A program made the translations under genes and the position numbers. A stretch of 64,000 nt of DNA, from contig JAJLRJ010000004.1 of NCBI GenBank assembly GCA_024195265.1, forward strand, positions 46,091,337-46,155,336, read 5' to 3'. Numbering within the stretch: the first letter of the stretch is position 1; every line of letters starts with the position of its first letter. Below, piece after piece: positions 1 through 11,904 of this stretch. The stretch comes from Dendrophyllia cribrosa (taxonomy: Eukaryota; Cnidaria; Anthozoa; Scleractinia; Dendrophylliidae). Below the pieces are notes generated by a model. It saw only the letters and a list, made by a program, of their open reading frames with translations. It was not told the DNA's origin and ran no database searches.

Positions 1-1666
1 ATGTATTTCTATAACCTTTTTACGCTCAAACCCAGTGCCTGAGGCAATTGTAACATGTACGGGCCGGTGAAACTCCGCACTGGCCATTCAACAATTCAAA
101 TAAAATATTTTAAAGAATTTGTACCTGTGAAGTAGTTTTTTATACATGGTTTAATATTTTTCAAAAGGAAATTTAAGAATTGCTCCAGGGTTAATCCTCA
201 ATGAGTGTGAGATAGTGTTTCCACTGAAAAAAAAACATCCACAAGGGACAGGGAAGTTGCCATGGCAACTTATCTTGATTATAACCATAAAACACTAAAT
301 TTGGTCTCCTTAGGACATATGCTTCTAATTTCATGTGAAACAAAGTCGGCACTGCATACAATAAGCAATTCTTTGGTTTCCTGCAGTTTGTAACATTTTT
401 TTTCTGGTGGTGGGTGGTCAGGGGAGGTGGAAAAAAAATATCAATAGATTGCTTGTCAAAAATATTGTCCTCTGCAGGCATCTATGCACGTATATATAAT
501 ATATAGAAAACCATTAATTTAAATATGGATAAGGTGAAACTGATCGAGTGACACCCATATATGATGTACTGTGAATTACAGGTAGAGCACTTATATGCCC
601 CTCTCTTGAGGTTAACTCCGAAAAGCCCTTCTTTTCAACTTGGAGTGTGAGCAAGCCGGTGAAAAGTACAATGTATGAAAGAGAAAATCCAACATGTCTG
701 TCACTTAATTAAGAGGCCAAGATGTTTTGACCAATAAGTTAAACAAATTGCAAGTTCGATTTTGTGGCTTTTTAAGTTGACTGGTAATCAGATATTCATC
801 TGTGAAAACACACTTGTGGTTTCTTGGGAATAATCGTGTCCTGGTATAAGAAAATGTCTGAAATTGGCATGCATTCATTAAGCAAAACAGGACTCATAAC
901 TAACTGTTTTACTTTCTAGTCCAGTGGCTATTTCAACTTTCAAATTTACCTAGCCAAAATATTAATTTCCACTTGTCTCTCATACTGTTTTTAGGCATGA
1001 CAATATGACACAAACATCACCCAATTAAATTAACATGTAAAAGCCATGTCAAAGGCATATTTCAATGGAGGGACGACTTTCAGCTTTCCGAATGTTCTCT
1101 TTACATTTGTAAACCCATTTACAATTTGATTTCCAACCAGTACTGTCTGTATTGTTTGAACTTGTTTTTTAGTGACTAAAATGGCCCATGAAAAAAATAC
1201 AATACGTACTGGCCAAAACTGAATTACAGCTGTATTAAGTAGCTGATTTTTAGCAAAAACACTACTGTATAAGTCTCAAACCCCGGTAAAAACAGCTGGT
1301 TGTTTTAAATGATAAAAAAGGATGATCCAATTGATTGCAATTTTTTATCAAGTTGAACATAAAATTGATATTGTGAATTATTCATTAAAGACAAGAGGAC
1401 AGGAGGTTCCTCATGCATTGGGGAACTTTACAATGTACATCAGACTAACTTTTCAAACTACATTCGCATGCTCTACATAACCATTTATCACACCAATTCT
1501 ATACCAAGAGTCTCTTTATCTTCTGCTCAGCAACATGAAGTCAACCAACAGCTCTGGGGATGAGACTTCTGCTTTAAATTTAAAAATCATACACATACTC
1601 AATCTTGTACTCATACTCGTACTCAAATTTAAATCTCCCTATAATTACATATTTGTTTTTACTCAC
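1..1666. other. No gene seen; probably intron 2 of the lebercilin-like gene
   Basis: AT-rich sequence with no open frame that resembles a protein family on either strand. It lies 3' of the second lebercilin-like exon on the minus strand, so it is most simply part of the next intron, with the remaining exons beyond the left edge. I looked for the next lebercilin coiled-coil segment here and did not find one. Confidence 0.5.
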
Positions 1667-4600
1667 CGCTATTTTCTTATCTTTCAGTGCCATTTCATTC
1701 TCAATGTTCTCCAACTTTTTAGCTAATGCTGCCCGTTCTTCTAGTTTCCTGTCCTGTGAAAGTTCACGGTAGCTTTTAACTTTATCCCTGAGTTTCTGAA
1801 TCTCATGATCTCTCTCCTGAGATTCCCGTTCCTTCTTATGCAGCATTTCCTGTTTTTTTCGAAGTCTTTCTTTTAATGTCCGCATTTCAGCACTGTGTCT
1901 TTGAAGCAGTATTGGTAAACTGGCTTCCTCATCATCAATCTTCCTTATTTCTTTATCTTGCCGATGGCTAACTCTCTTTAAAGACTTGTTTTCTGACTTT
2001 AATTCTTCAACTTCTAGATGTAATTCTTCCATAATATTGTGCAATCTTGAGACTTTATGTCTATTCGCTGACAGAACATGACGCATCATAGAACCCTCAC
2101 CAGTTGTTTTGGTCGTCATCTTCGAGGTGGCAGACTTGCTTTTAGGTTTTGTAGGAGCTAAAATGTTCAGCAAACAAAACCAAAAGCATTAACTATTGAA
2201 AGCCAATCAGCATTACTTGGATGACTCTGTGACTACAGCAAATTATGAATTAACCCTTTCCCTCCCAGAGTCTATTATTATGGAGCTATACACCGAATGC
2301 AAATATGGCCGCCAGGCAGTTTTTTGTTTGGCCAAGTTTTCAGAGAAATTAATGACATCACGTAAATAAGTGCTGCTAAGTGTATCATCTTGCAAAGTTT
2401 GGGTGTTTTTGGTTTAACGGTTGCAAAGTTATGGCTCACTGAAATTTTAAGCATTTGTATGAGAAAAGACATTCTATCCTAACTAGCCTCGCTTTCATGT
2501 TTTTCCCAAAATTTGATTGCCTAACTTCTCCTAAATTAAGAATATGGCCTTGAAAATGCACACAATGACTTGTTTTGACCTGATCTTTACCATTAACCAA
2601 TTGCTTTTCTTTTCTTGAGAACCTGTCAAAACAAAATATTGTTGGGCGGCCATATTTGCATTCGGTGTATGTAGTGGGGCGTCTGGAAAACGCAGAATCC
2701 GGAATCTGGAATCCGGAACCGGAACCGGAACCGGAATCCGGAAAAATTGTTGTTAAGATAAATTATATTAATACGGAACATTTTCAGCCGAAGCAGACTA
2801 GGATGCGTTAAAATATGTAGTAAGCCCCACTTGATGCTTTGTATTCTTAGGAAGGAAAAGTCATGCAGCGACACAGCGAAAGGAAAGAACATTCGAGCAA
2901 AGAGAAGATCAACAGCCCCTCCCCCCTCCCCCTCCAGCTCAAAATGTTTTGTGACGACTATAAATTTCTATTTCAAAACACAGAATGACAATGTATGATT
3001 TTATAAAAACGTATCAGGCTCGTTTTGGCAATTTCTAACCATACTTGGTCTTGCATAAAATGTATTTAACCTACCCGACGTTTGAAATGGATTCAAGAGT
3101 AGTGACACGGTGGAAATAAATGTTAAATATTTCTCTCCATCTGTATGAATATTAAACGCACTAGCGCTTCCTTTGAAGGTTTCTTAAGACATTTAGATAT
3201 TTGCTAGAATCAGTTAAAACTTTTTGAAAATTGCACAGTACAGTAAAAATTTCACATGTGCTGGAAACTTGTCGAGTTCTTGTCGTCTTGTCTTCGTGAC
3301 GAGATCTAACAAATGAAGCAAAAACATTTAGGAAAACAAATAGATCGGCGTTTATTAAACGCTTAAACCATACAAGAACAATAAAACTCGAACATGTATT
3401 TTTTGTGAATCACGTTTTCTTGTCAGGACTGTCGTGACTCCTTGGCTCTTGCATGTTTTCAAGTTTCTCACCAAAGGGCAAAAATGTTCTCACGCCGGTG
3501 AACGAAGGCGGAGTACATATGTCAATCATAGGTAACTTGATCCAGCACATCACCTCATAAATTCGCGCCATACTTGCATCGAGAGGCAGGTAATCGCTCC
3601 TATTTTTTGCTTGGACGATGTCTGAGCAAACACCTGTTTTGTTTTTTGTCAGCACCATGGAGTTCGATTACCAAAAAATATAGGTTGAATTCTGGAGATC
3701 AAATCAATTGTCAGTCGTATAATCATTATGTGGAAATTATGGCGCAGAAGCTCTCTTATAGCAGCAAAAAAGCCTCCTCATCCTATTTTAAGGCAAGGAA
3801 ACACCCATGTTACCTACGTGCACAAGTCCTACGAATGTTTCCTTCCCAAGTTTTGTTTCCTCAGTGATTTTACTACATATTTCAACACATCCTAGTTTGC
3901 TTTGGCTGAAAATGTTCCATATTAATATAATTTATCTTAACAACAATTTTCCGGATTCTGGATTCCGGTTCCGGTTTCGGTTCCGATTCCGATTCCGGGT
4001 TCCGGATTCTGTGTTTTCCAGTCGCCCTATGTAGTGTACATGTAGTTCTAACTTTTGAGTCTGTGCACCAAATCCTATGGTGTGACCGTTCATAATTTTC
4101 AAATAAAACCTCTTTGGCAGTACTTTGGCATGGTACCATTTGTTTTCAATATTTTACAAAATAAAATTTATGGGATTTTCCTTGAATTTTGATGTTTGTT
4201 TTTAGTTTACAATATATTATTATTAAGCACTTAATAGCTTAGATATAAACATTTGTGTTAGTTTGCATGTAGATTTTAGGAATGCTGTCAGATTGATAGC
4301 TGTAAACCTACAGGGCTTCTGATATTACGCGCGATGGTGCGATTTCGCATAATCGGCCTCAAATCGCATCCGATCACAAAATTCTCGAAAAAACGCACAA
4401 TTCGTAAAAAATCACACAAAATCACATAATGTGAACAAACCGCACGATACACTATCGCTTTAGCTTTCAAAGAAACTTAAGCTGAAATTTGTTTTTTTCT
4501 TTTGAATTATCCTGTATCAAATAAACAAACCGCCACTTTCGATCGAAACTGCGAAACTGCATTTGTTCTTGGCCACAAAAAGCTTGGTAACCTGTAAACT

Positions 4601-6584
4601 TGGTAACGTGTAAATTTCTTGAGCACATGTTTTATTTAGCCTGGTTACTAAGGTTAACAAAGATGGCCGCTTGTTTACAGACTCTTTTCTTGGATTCTGT
4701 CATTCGTTTTGGATGTCCCTTCATAGCTATTAAGCTTCAAAATGTCCCACAAAGATGGCGAGCACTGTTTTAAAACAGGTATTTTCATTTTCTTCCTCTG
4801 AAACCTAGTAAAACGTGCATAAAAAAGTTCCAGAAAAAATCGCATAATTTTCCGCATAATAGTCCTTGCTTATCGCATAATTTGCCATGAAAAAATCGCA
4901 TAATTTCCATTTTTTTATCGCGTAATATTAGAAGCCCTGAACCTACATGTATCTACTGTATTTTTACTATTGTAATTAAATGAGGCATGCCTAATTTAAG
5001 TAAATATATTTCTAAAGCATAACATACTCTACACATGGTAAAGTCACATTGGTTCTTGCATGGACCATTACAACTGTTAGTGAGATAGCTACATATGCTT
5101 TTTAAAAGCAATTACTTTTAATAGCAACAGGCCTTTAAAAAACACAAAATATTATGCTTTTTGGTCAGCCAAGGATAAAAATAATGTACATAATAGATCT
5201 TTAAATAATAGGTGCACTCGAAAATGCATTTACATCCTCAAAAACCCAAAACAGGCAAATTATGTTTGGGCAAAAGTTAAGTTAACTGGCATGAACCTAC
5301 ATAATTCATCCGTTTTATCTCCCTCCTTCCCCATAATATATACATTTATCTGTCTGTGGGTCTAGGAGGATGGCTTGAAACATGCTTGTCTAGTTTTAAA
5401 TGCCAAGATACATGTATGGAAACTGCCAAAGATACGATTTGCTACAATGTAATTTTTTTATGTGAACATTGTTGCAAGCAAAATCATTTTCAGTAAATAG
5501 AATACAATATTTTCAATTAAAGCTTGAGAAAACAATAAAAATAATTCTGACTCAGAGTCCTAAAAAATCGTTTGAGCGGTTTGGGCATAACTAAGAAATC
5601 AATCAAAACAAAGATCAAGAAAAGATATATTTTCGTTTGAGCTGATATTATAATTTTTGCTTATAATTAATTAATTATTTATACTGTCAAGTAACGAGAG
5701 CAAATGTGTTTTAGAAACTACTTCACGCAAAACAAACAAAAAAAACTTCGTTTGTTAAAATCACTGTAAGCTGAAATAAGCGGTAGTTTTTTTAAATCAT
5801 TAAGATTTATTTCGTAAAATCGATGAGATCGAGGCTATAAAATAATATCGACAGCGAAAATGAAAATTTTCCTTCGCATGAAATCTTCTGAAAAATCGAT
5901 TCACTCTTCTCAGCTCTGCATGATTTCTGAAAGTTTGTTGATTTGCACAGCAAATATCACATTTTCGTCGAGGGAGAACGAACATTTTACATCTAAAGTA
6001 TTTTACAAAAATCAAACACTGATCGTATGAAAGGATTAATAATGATACTGATAAACCACGGGAGAAGTCCATGCATTTTCGCGCACTTAGTTTTCAAAAC
6101 AACATACGTCTCTATGAAAACCACATCAATCTCAAGCGACATCTAATGCGACATAAAAGTCAAACTCAAATTTACCTCTATTTGTGCCATAAGCACTTCT
6201 GTATGACGCAAAGGAATCTCTCCTTGTAGAGGCCTTTTTGGACCGCGATCGATACTTTGGCGGGGAGCTTGATGGAGAACGATCTCTTTCCGACACAGGA
6301 GACCGCCTCGAAGATCTAGAATATCTTCGGCTAGGTTCTTTCGTGGGGCTCGGGCTGTCGAAATCATCCTCATAGCTATCATCATTGTCAGAATATCTGT
6401 CAGACATTTCACCACTATCTTTTATTTTTTCCTCGGCGAAGAGGCTTTCCTTCTTGGTAACAGAAATGAGTGAAGTTTTCTTCGCCTTCGTCACTCGGTC
6501 CAAAGCCGTAAAATCTGTCTCATTGTAGGACGAATTCAAACCGATATTTGACAAAAACGGAGGATTTTCGAATTCTAGTGTCAT
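1667..6584 (-). CDS. Lebercilin (LCA5)-like ciliary coiled-coil protein, first two coding exons (3' end outside window)
   Basis: Two coding exons on the minus strand: 6176-6584 and 1667-2157, joined in phase 1 (AGAG|GTAAAT donor, TTTTAG acceptor). The second ends in phase 0 at GCG|GTGAGT and the gene continues past the left edge. The start ATG at 6584 follows an in-frame stop four codons upstream; an in-frame ATG at 6407 (MSDRYSD) is an alternative start. The first exon is acidic, then rich in Ser and Arg. The second is an almost continuous charged coiled coil with blocks typical of the lebercilin domain: ENKSLKR, a RHSAEMRTLKERLRK stretch and ERAALAKKLE. Human lebercilin is a centrosomal and axonemal protein that interacts with intraflagellar transport; a similar ciliary role is inferred. 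LCA5 and LCA5L cannot be told apart from this fragment, so no symbol is given. The intron of about 4 kb holds several transposon copies. Confidence 0.82.
2671..4031. repeat. Inverted repeat pair with GGAATCC/GGAACC minisatellite arms
   Basis: The left arm (2671-2822) reappears reverse-complemented at 3870-4031. Each arm holds a short run of GGAATCC and GGAACC hexamer-like units followed by about 90 bp of shared unique sequence. About 1.05 kb lies between them. This could be one non-autonomous element with subterminal inverted repeats or two opposed copies. It sits in the lebercilin-like intron. Confidence 0.75.
4035..4200 (+). repeat. Dispersed repeat family, copy with one 88-bp-type unit
   Basis: Contains TTCTAACTTTTGAGTCTGTG, then CCTATGGTGTGACC and GCATGGTACCATTTG, then TTTTACAAAAT. 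The same ordered blocks recur at 11905-12117, 18062-18420 and, reversed, at 49516-49770. Copy number of the internal unit differs among the loci. Confidence 0.75.
4311..4939. mobile_element. Non-autonomous DNA transposon (hAT-like) with CAGGGCTTC termini
   Basis: Terminal inverted repeats CAGGGCTTCTGATATTACGC (4311-4330) and its imperfect complement at 4919-4939. It is flanked by the direct repeat AACCTA (4305-4310 and 4940-4945), which extends to 7 of 8 bases if the boundary is moved by one; an 8-bp duplication would fit hAT. The interior is rich in CGCATAAT/ATCGCATAA words and has no transposase frame. A stray terminus of the same family occurs at 26454-26479. Confidence 0.75.
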
Positions 6585-7032
6585 AACAGGACTCTAGATC
6601 GGCCCATAAAAAAATTGTGTTGATATTTTGATCGCAGAATCTTCAACTAGTCGCAAAATCACTGTGTTGTAAGTGTTTTAATTGCTTGTACTGAAACATG
6701 GCGGCAGTAGAATGTTATGTTGTGCGTGACGTCCGTTGCCAAAACACCATGTAGTCACGGAAACCAAACCTCGCCCCAGTTCTCTTCCGACAGTCCTGCC
6801 GCGCAGGAAATGTTCGGGATTTCCATATTTTTCCGTCTCTTGAGCACGGTTCAACATTTCACGTTTAGGCAAGCTGTTCATTCGTTTGTAATTACGCGAC
6901 AGTGGTTTTTGGACGATTTAATTCAATACAGAAAATAAATGAAGAACTTAAAAAGCGCGAGATACAGTAAACCCCCCATATAAGAACCTGGTTTTAAAGA
7001 ATGGTAACTCTCAAATAAAGCAAGGCACTTGG

Positions 7033-7530
7033 ACAAACAGCACGACGAAGTGAAGCCGGATCTTGGTGTAGATCAGGATCAGCAGTATTGAATAAAACTT
7101 AAAACTAAATGCAAGGCTGATCGGACAGCTATAAAGGATATTTTATTGCCCAATATTTCGGTTAGGCAAAACTAACCTTCATCAGGGGCTGCAAAGAGCT
7201 AAGTAAAAATGGAATAAAACGGTTACAAGATATAAAATGATTCAAATAAAAGGATTAAATACAATTGGTTAACAAAAATAGGCAGCAGAAACGTTTACAA
7301 AGGCTACTATAATAATAGAAATAGATTAAGTTTCATCGCGCCTGTTCGTCCTATAGGGTTCAAGTGTCTTCTCCTTGGAAATTAAAAATGCTTCTCTGGC
7401 CTTACGAATGGCGTCTCTGTTTGAGTTAATGAGTTTTTTTTCCGATTGCGCGTCTGTGTTCACCAAATCTGTCGCTGAGATGTCGTTTAGTCTCTCCTAT
7501 GTATTGTACTTTGCATCTGCAGCACTGTAT
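7033..7530 (-). mobile_element. Penelope-like retroelement 3' fragment (GIY-YIG endonuclease C-terminus plus 3' tail)
   Basis: On the minus strand, from about 7522, the reading CRCKVQYIGETKRHL then SDRFGEHRRAIG is a recognisable GIY-YIG nuclease core as found at the C-terminus of Penelope-like elements. After a 1-base frameshift near the run of A at about 7440, the frame resumes with SNRDAIRKARE and ends at a TAA (7326-7328). The 3' tail holds a hammerhead ribozyme. The reverse transcriptase portion is absent, so this is a 5'-truncated dead copy. Confidence 0.75.
7148..7189 (-). ncRNA. Hammerhead ribozyme motif of Penelope type
   Basis: On the minus strand: stem I strand GCCC, core CTGATGA, stem II GGTTAG/CTAACC closed by a short loop, GAAA, a self-complementary stem III ATAT, cleavage-site base T, then GGGC, which pairs with GCCC. 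All core positions fit. Stem III of only 4 palindromic bases suggests activity as a dimer, as known for hammerheads in Penelope-like elements. It lies just 3' of the GIY-YIG fragment. Confidence 0.75.
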
Positions 7531-7569
7531 CATATACCGACAACTATTTCAATAGCCCAATTTCGATAT

Positions 7570-7692
7570 ATTAAAATTCACCATGAAACAAAAGACATCA
7601 CTACGAGGCTTAGGGGAATGATAGCAGGGATTTGTATGGTTTATTCCCCTAAGCCTCGTAGTGATGTCTTTTGTTTCAAGTTGAATTTTAAT
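7570..7692. repeat. Near-perfect hairpin (palindromic MITE)
   Basis: Arms of about 50 bp (7570-7613 and 7640-7692) share ACAAAAGACATCACTACGAG and its reverse complement, with a loop of about 25 bp. The arms differ at only a few positions, so the insertion or conversion is recent. It creates spurious open frames on both strands. Confidence 0.85.
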
Positions 7693-8323
7693 ACTACTTT
7701 GCAGTCTTGGCTTTGAGCTTTCATCCGACAACGTTAATTGAAATAGCTGTATATGAGATTCGCAGATGACACAAACAATCAATCCCGTTCAGCATGGCCT
7801 TACGAGTTGAGAAGAATTTGTTCTACGGATGAGTTCTTTAACACACGTTCAAACGCACTCACAACCCATTTAATCAAGAGAGGATATAAACACCGTTTTA
7901 TTAAAAGATTTACGCCGCCCAGCCTCGCAGTGAAAAAGTTGAAAACGGGGTTGGGCGGGCAAAAACAAAGCATTTTATTCTCCGGGGAGTCAACATGGCC
8001 GCCGCGTGATAAAGGCCTATATTATTTCAGATGTTTAGATACAATCTAGCGTTAACAGTAACCGGTACAAACAATTCCCTCTTTTCAGAATAGGTTTGTA
8101 TTTTTTAAGATTGAAGTCATTTAGATAATTGTGTTCATCTTTTGTATAAATAATAGGCTGAACCAATATTCTTCTAGGAACAACCACATTTTTTTTAAGA
8201 AAATAAGAAACTGTTTAAGAACCTAAATAGCTTAATTTCCCAGTAAGCACCAATTATATAAAGAACCTTTTTAGGCTAACTTTAAAAATACAGGTTCTTG
8301 TACATGTATGCGGGGTTTTACTG

Positions 8324-9335
8324 TATAAGCTACATCGTAGCAGCAAGAGAAAACAATCGAGCACACAGATAATATTGCCATAGAAACGTCTGCAAACTGT
8401 TCTTAAATTTGCTGAGGCGTTTCTTTGGGCTTAGAAGTAAAAATACTAGTAAACGGAGACCAGACAATATTTTTTACATCATTGTATGTGTATCCTCGCC
8501 CTTGGGCTGATAACTTAACTGAGAAAATCAACGAACGAGAAGCCAATTAATTATCGTTTTGGTTTCACGCCCTGTTTTGCGCCGCGATTCTTTTGATCTA
8601 CATTATAACGTTTGAATGGTTTTTCTAAGAGTGTGTATTCAAACGTTCCTAAGCCATCAGACCTGAGGGTTTTTTTTTTTTTAATTTATTAAAAACATGT
8701 GTTTTCGACAATATGCAATATGCTCGTCCGTGACGAAACCGATAACCTCCTTCTCCCCATCAGAGACGGAAAATAATACTAAATTCGAATCAAAATCAAC
8801 AACGAAGCTATACGAATATCGTTTTTGACTTCTTTGGCAGCGATCGCATTAGAGAATTAACACTGATGTTTACATCAGTTTCTACTATTTTGAATTATGG
8901 CAATGATTAATACTTCAGCACTAGCAACAAAACAATAGAATTCATTAAAGGTCATTAATGTTCTGTACACTTAGTCGATTGGTGCTAAGCATTTGGGTTT
9001 AAAATATATAGTGTGTAGAAGCTTCGCAGGGATAAAGTCGAATTAGACCCTATTTACATGGAAAGAGGATGATCCTAACACTAGGATCATCCGAACGCGA
9101 CATGTTTTCTGCTTTCAGTTTACATGCGAATGGTTGCACGCTAGGGTGATCCTAGCGCTAGGATCATTCTATCTGGAGGTAGGATGATGATGCTAGCGCT
9201 CGGATCATCCCAGTGCCGCATTTTTGCATGTAAACCAAATTAACCTTCTAGGATCATCCTAGCACTAGGATCATCCTCTTTCCATGTAAATAAAAGACTA
9301 AAATAAAGTAGCTTAGCTAATGACGCTATACTTAC
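8324..9335. other. No gene seen; holds one palindromic mobile element
   Basis: AT-rich and without a recognisable coding frame. If the GTAAGT at 9330-9335 is a used donor, this stretch would begin the next intron of the acidic-protein gene; I found no convincing following exon. Confidence 0.4.
9047..9296. mobile_element. MITE built from AGGATGATCCTAG palindromes
   Basis: Ends read ATTTACATGGAAAGAGGATG at the left and its complement CATCCTCTTTCCATGTAAAT at the right. The interior carries five or more near copies of AGGATGATCCTAGCGCTAGG-type palindromes and a second inner TTTACATG/CATGTAAA pair. No coding capacity. Confidence 0.75.
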
Positions 9336-11214
9336 CATGCTTGCGCTTATTAACTCGCAATGAAGGGAGTTGTTTTTTCTTGCCATGTATCATTGATGCA
9401 TGATTGGCAGCTGTCACTTGCTCAACTAGGGTCGTCTGCCTTGATGAGAAAAAGCTGCGTGGAGACTGGACCGTACTGACAGGCCTGGTTCCTGAGCTTG
9501 AGCCGCGTTCAGTTTCCACAGCACTCCAGCGGCTACTTGTTCTTCCGCTATGCTCGCTTTCCGGTGGTCTGGGACTAGCTTGTTCTTCTTCGCCTCTGCT
9601 CTCCGTACGACTTCCGAAGAAGGCAGAGTCACTTGTGACTGTCTTAGTGACATTTTGAGTTTGTGAATTATCGAATGAAACCTGTTTTCCAGGTCTTCTT
9701 TTCCTACGTATTCCTTTTTTTCGCTCGGGATTGCTACCCGTGTCAGAATTGTTACTACTAAGCGAAATCTGTTTAATAAACTTTGCCTTTTTTGATTTAA
9801 CATTAACAGTTTTAATTTTTATCCTGTTTGACGAAGGCTGGTTTTTTGACTCTCTAGTTGTTGAGGAAATTTTCTTTATCATATCAGGTTTTTTAGCATT
9901 GCGTTCTTTCCTTGTTTTTAATTGTCTCTTATCTTTAGCGTTCATCTGCCTATCAGCTTTACCCGGCGCACTCTCGACTTTGCTAGAAACACATTCCTGC
10001 CCGAATCTCGCCCAGTTTTTGATTGTCACATCAGAATGTCCACTGTTCTCAGACGGTGTTAACTTATCTCGTGCACTGCTGCATGCTGGGCTTTGTTCTC
10101 TGCGATCAAATATAGTGCTCTCCACGTCATCAAACTCGCTCACTACAACAGTGTGCGGAGTGGCGGATCGCCCGCTCACCTGTCTACTACCCGGTGGAGT
10201 GAAAGTTTCTTCCTCTTGATCACTTATTGTTTGTGCGTTTTCTACAGGTACCTCTTCCTCCAATTTTACTTCCTCTTCTTCATTTATGTTTATTTTTTCC
10301 TCTGCAGCTTCATTTCCTTCTCCATTTTTCTCTTCTTCTTCCTGAATTTGTTCCACATTTTCCTCTTGATTTTCTTCAGCCAATTCATCTGAACTGTTCT
10401 GTACCGGGCTATCATCAGCAATGGTAGGAATACTACTCATACTAGCATTTAAGCTGCTACTGTAGTGTGTTAGTTCACCGTCACTTTTCTCGCCTTCTTC
10501 CATTTTCTCTTCCTCCTCGGTATCATCGTCATCGTCGTCATCATCATCGTCATCATCATCGTCATCATTATCCTCAATTAGTGGAGATGACGAACGAGAT
10601 GAGTTGGCGGTCTCCTCATTAGAATTTTCATTCTCTTCATCGCTCTTGGTGTCTTTAGCTACAGTAACGTCACTGTCACTATCAACAGAGCTTGATGAAT
10701 CAGAATCGTCCTCAGAATCTTCATTATCCTCTATGTTTTCTCTTGCAGAGTCCTCCGCGTTATCGCTATTAGCTTCGTAGTCTGCGTCGCCCTTTTCCTT
10801 GTTAGGCGGTTCGATATTTTCCTCGTCTTCAAGCGATTGACCAGCGTCGTTTTCTTTCCTGACAGGTTGATTAGTGTACGAACTCGTTTTTCTTTGAGCT
10901 GAAGAGTCAAGTGTATCTGAGTTATTGTGTTCACTCATATCTCCCACAACAAGAATGGCAGTCGAGTCGTTCGGTTGTTTCTCTGGCTGATTACAGAATG
11001 TTTTCTGTTCATTACCCTTCTGTCCATCGAGTGACGCTTTAAAAATCGCTTCGTCGCACACAAAGTCTGTGCTTTCTCCGTCGCCCGCCGACCGAAGACT
11101 AGTTTGCTTTGCTATCGTTTTCTTCAGAGCAGTTGGACAGTTTTTTGCTGTTTCTCTCTGATGCTTCTTTAAATTCTCTTCAGTAAGAGGGATTGGTTGC
11201 GCTTGACTCAGCAT
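9313..11214 (-). CDS. Unrecognised highly acidic, low-complexity protein with poly-Asp tract (large exon)
   Basis: An open frame of 633 codons from the ATG at 11214. I do not recognise the family. Residues 1-90 are of mixed composition. Residues of about 95-340 are extremely acidic with Ser-rich blocks and an uninterrupted Asp run (near 10526-10566), then Glu-rich runs. The C-terminal half turns basic, with Lys/Arg clusters of nuclear-localisation type (KKGIRRKRRPGK) and a Ser/Arg-rich stretch. The frame stops at 9313, but AAGCATG|GTAAGT at 9336 is a strong splice donor, so the real coding exon may end there in phase 1 and continue in an exon I could not identify. The charge pattern resembles nuclear or cytoskeletal disordered proteins; function is unknown. 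Conservation of the last residues (QLPSLRVNKRK) in relatives would help place it. Confidence 0.65.
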   Translation of the reverse strand: MLSQAQPIPLTEENLKKHQRETAKNCPTALKKTIAKQTSLRSAGDGESTDFVCDEAIFKASLDGQKGNEQKTFCNQPEKQPNDSTAILVVGDMSEHNNSDTLDSSAQRKTSSYTNQPVRKENDAGQSLEDEENIEPPNKEKGDADYEANSDNAEDSARENIEDNEDSEDDSDSSSSVDSDSDVTVAKDTKSDEENENSNEETANSSRSSSPLIEDNDDDDDDDDDDDDDDDTEEEEKMEEGEKSDGELTHYSSSLNASMSSIPTIADDSPVQNSSDELAEENQEENVEQIQEEEEKNGEGNEAAEEKININEEEEVKLEEEVPVENAQTISDQEEETFTPPGSRQVSGRSATPHTVVVSEFDDVESTIFDRREQSPACSSARDKLTPSENSGHSDVTIKNWARFGQECVSSKVESAPGKADRQMNAKDKRQLKTRKERNAKKPDMIKKISSTTRESKNQPSSNRIKIKTVNVKSKKAKFIKQISLSSNNSDTGSNPERKKGIRRKRRPGKQVSFDNSQTQNVTKTVTSDSAFFGSRTESRGEEEQASPRPPESEHSGRTSSRWSAVETERGSSSGTRPVSTVQSPRSFFSSRQTTLVEQVTAANHASMIHGKKKQLPSLRVNKRKHGKYSVIS

Positions 11215-11904
11215 TATTCGCTGTACTTAACAATTTGTCTTTTAATGGGGATTCCCGGCGTTAATATTCCGTTCATTTTCACAGCTTTCCTTTGCATTTA
11301 TACGTCATTGCCATTTTGACAGTTAAACACACAACTGAATGTTTTGGTTTTACCGTCCGCGTTCTGTAAATATAACAAGGAGAAATAAAATTACGGTTAA
11401 TCAATATAATCATATCGATGTCATCGACGGATAAATTCGTTTTAAACTAGAAGTTAAATTTACAACCTTACATTGAGAAAGATGCGCCGACAAACTAAAT
11501 ACAGTTTTCAACAGTTTGGCGGTTGCATTTTAGATTCAGAGCAGCGCGCGCGATTATTGTTCGGCTTCAAGGTTTCGAAAAAGCTGACGAAAACAATGCA
11601 ACTGAGAAACGTAGACGATGACGCTTTAAATGTATGACAAAGGAGAAATTTCATTTCGCAATCGTTTTTCAAAACAACTAGAAGCTAATTTTATTAGAAA
11701 TGTCTAATTTTATTAGAAACTGTTTTTTTTTGGCTGTATTGAAAAGTATCAGTCAATCTGATGGGCACTCGATAGTTATTCAAATTGCTTGAAAAATACG
11801 ATGATTACGCCACTGCTAAAGAGGCTAGCTTCAGAACGTATGACTGCTTTTAAGACATCCTTTTTACTCCATCGTGTTTCTTCCCCTTTTTAGTTAAATA
11901 TAAC

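Larger units (their letters stand above)
6965..8323. mobile_element. Tc1/pogo-like DNA transposon remnant, TA target site
   Basis: The left end begins CAGTAAACCCCCCATATAAG after TA, and the right end finishes GCGGGGTTTTACTG before TA, giving inverted termini of about 30 bp with AAGAACCTG/CAGGTTCTT inside. This layout is typical of Tc1/mariner/pogo elements. No intact transposase is visible. A Penelope-type fragment and a hairpin element sit inside, so this is a nested array. Confidence 0.65.

Noticed and set aside
9404..10427. Plus-strand frames of 66-162 codons opposite the acidic exon
   Set aside because: They are antisense shadows of the acidic low-complexity coding exon.
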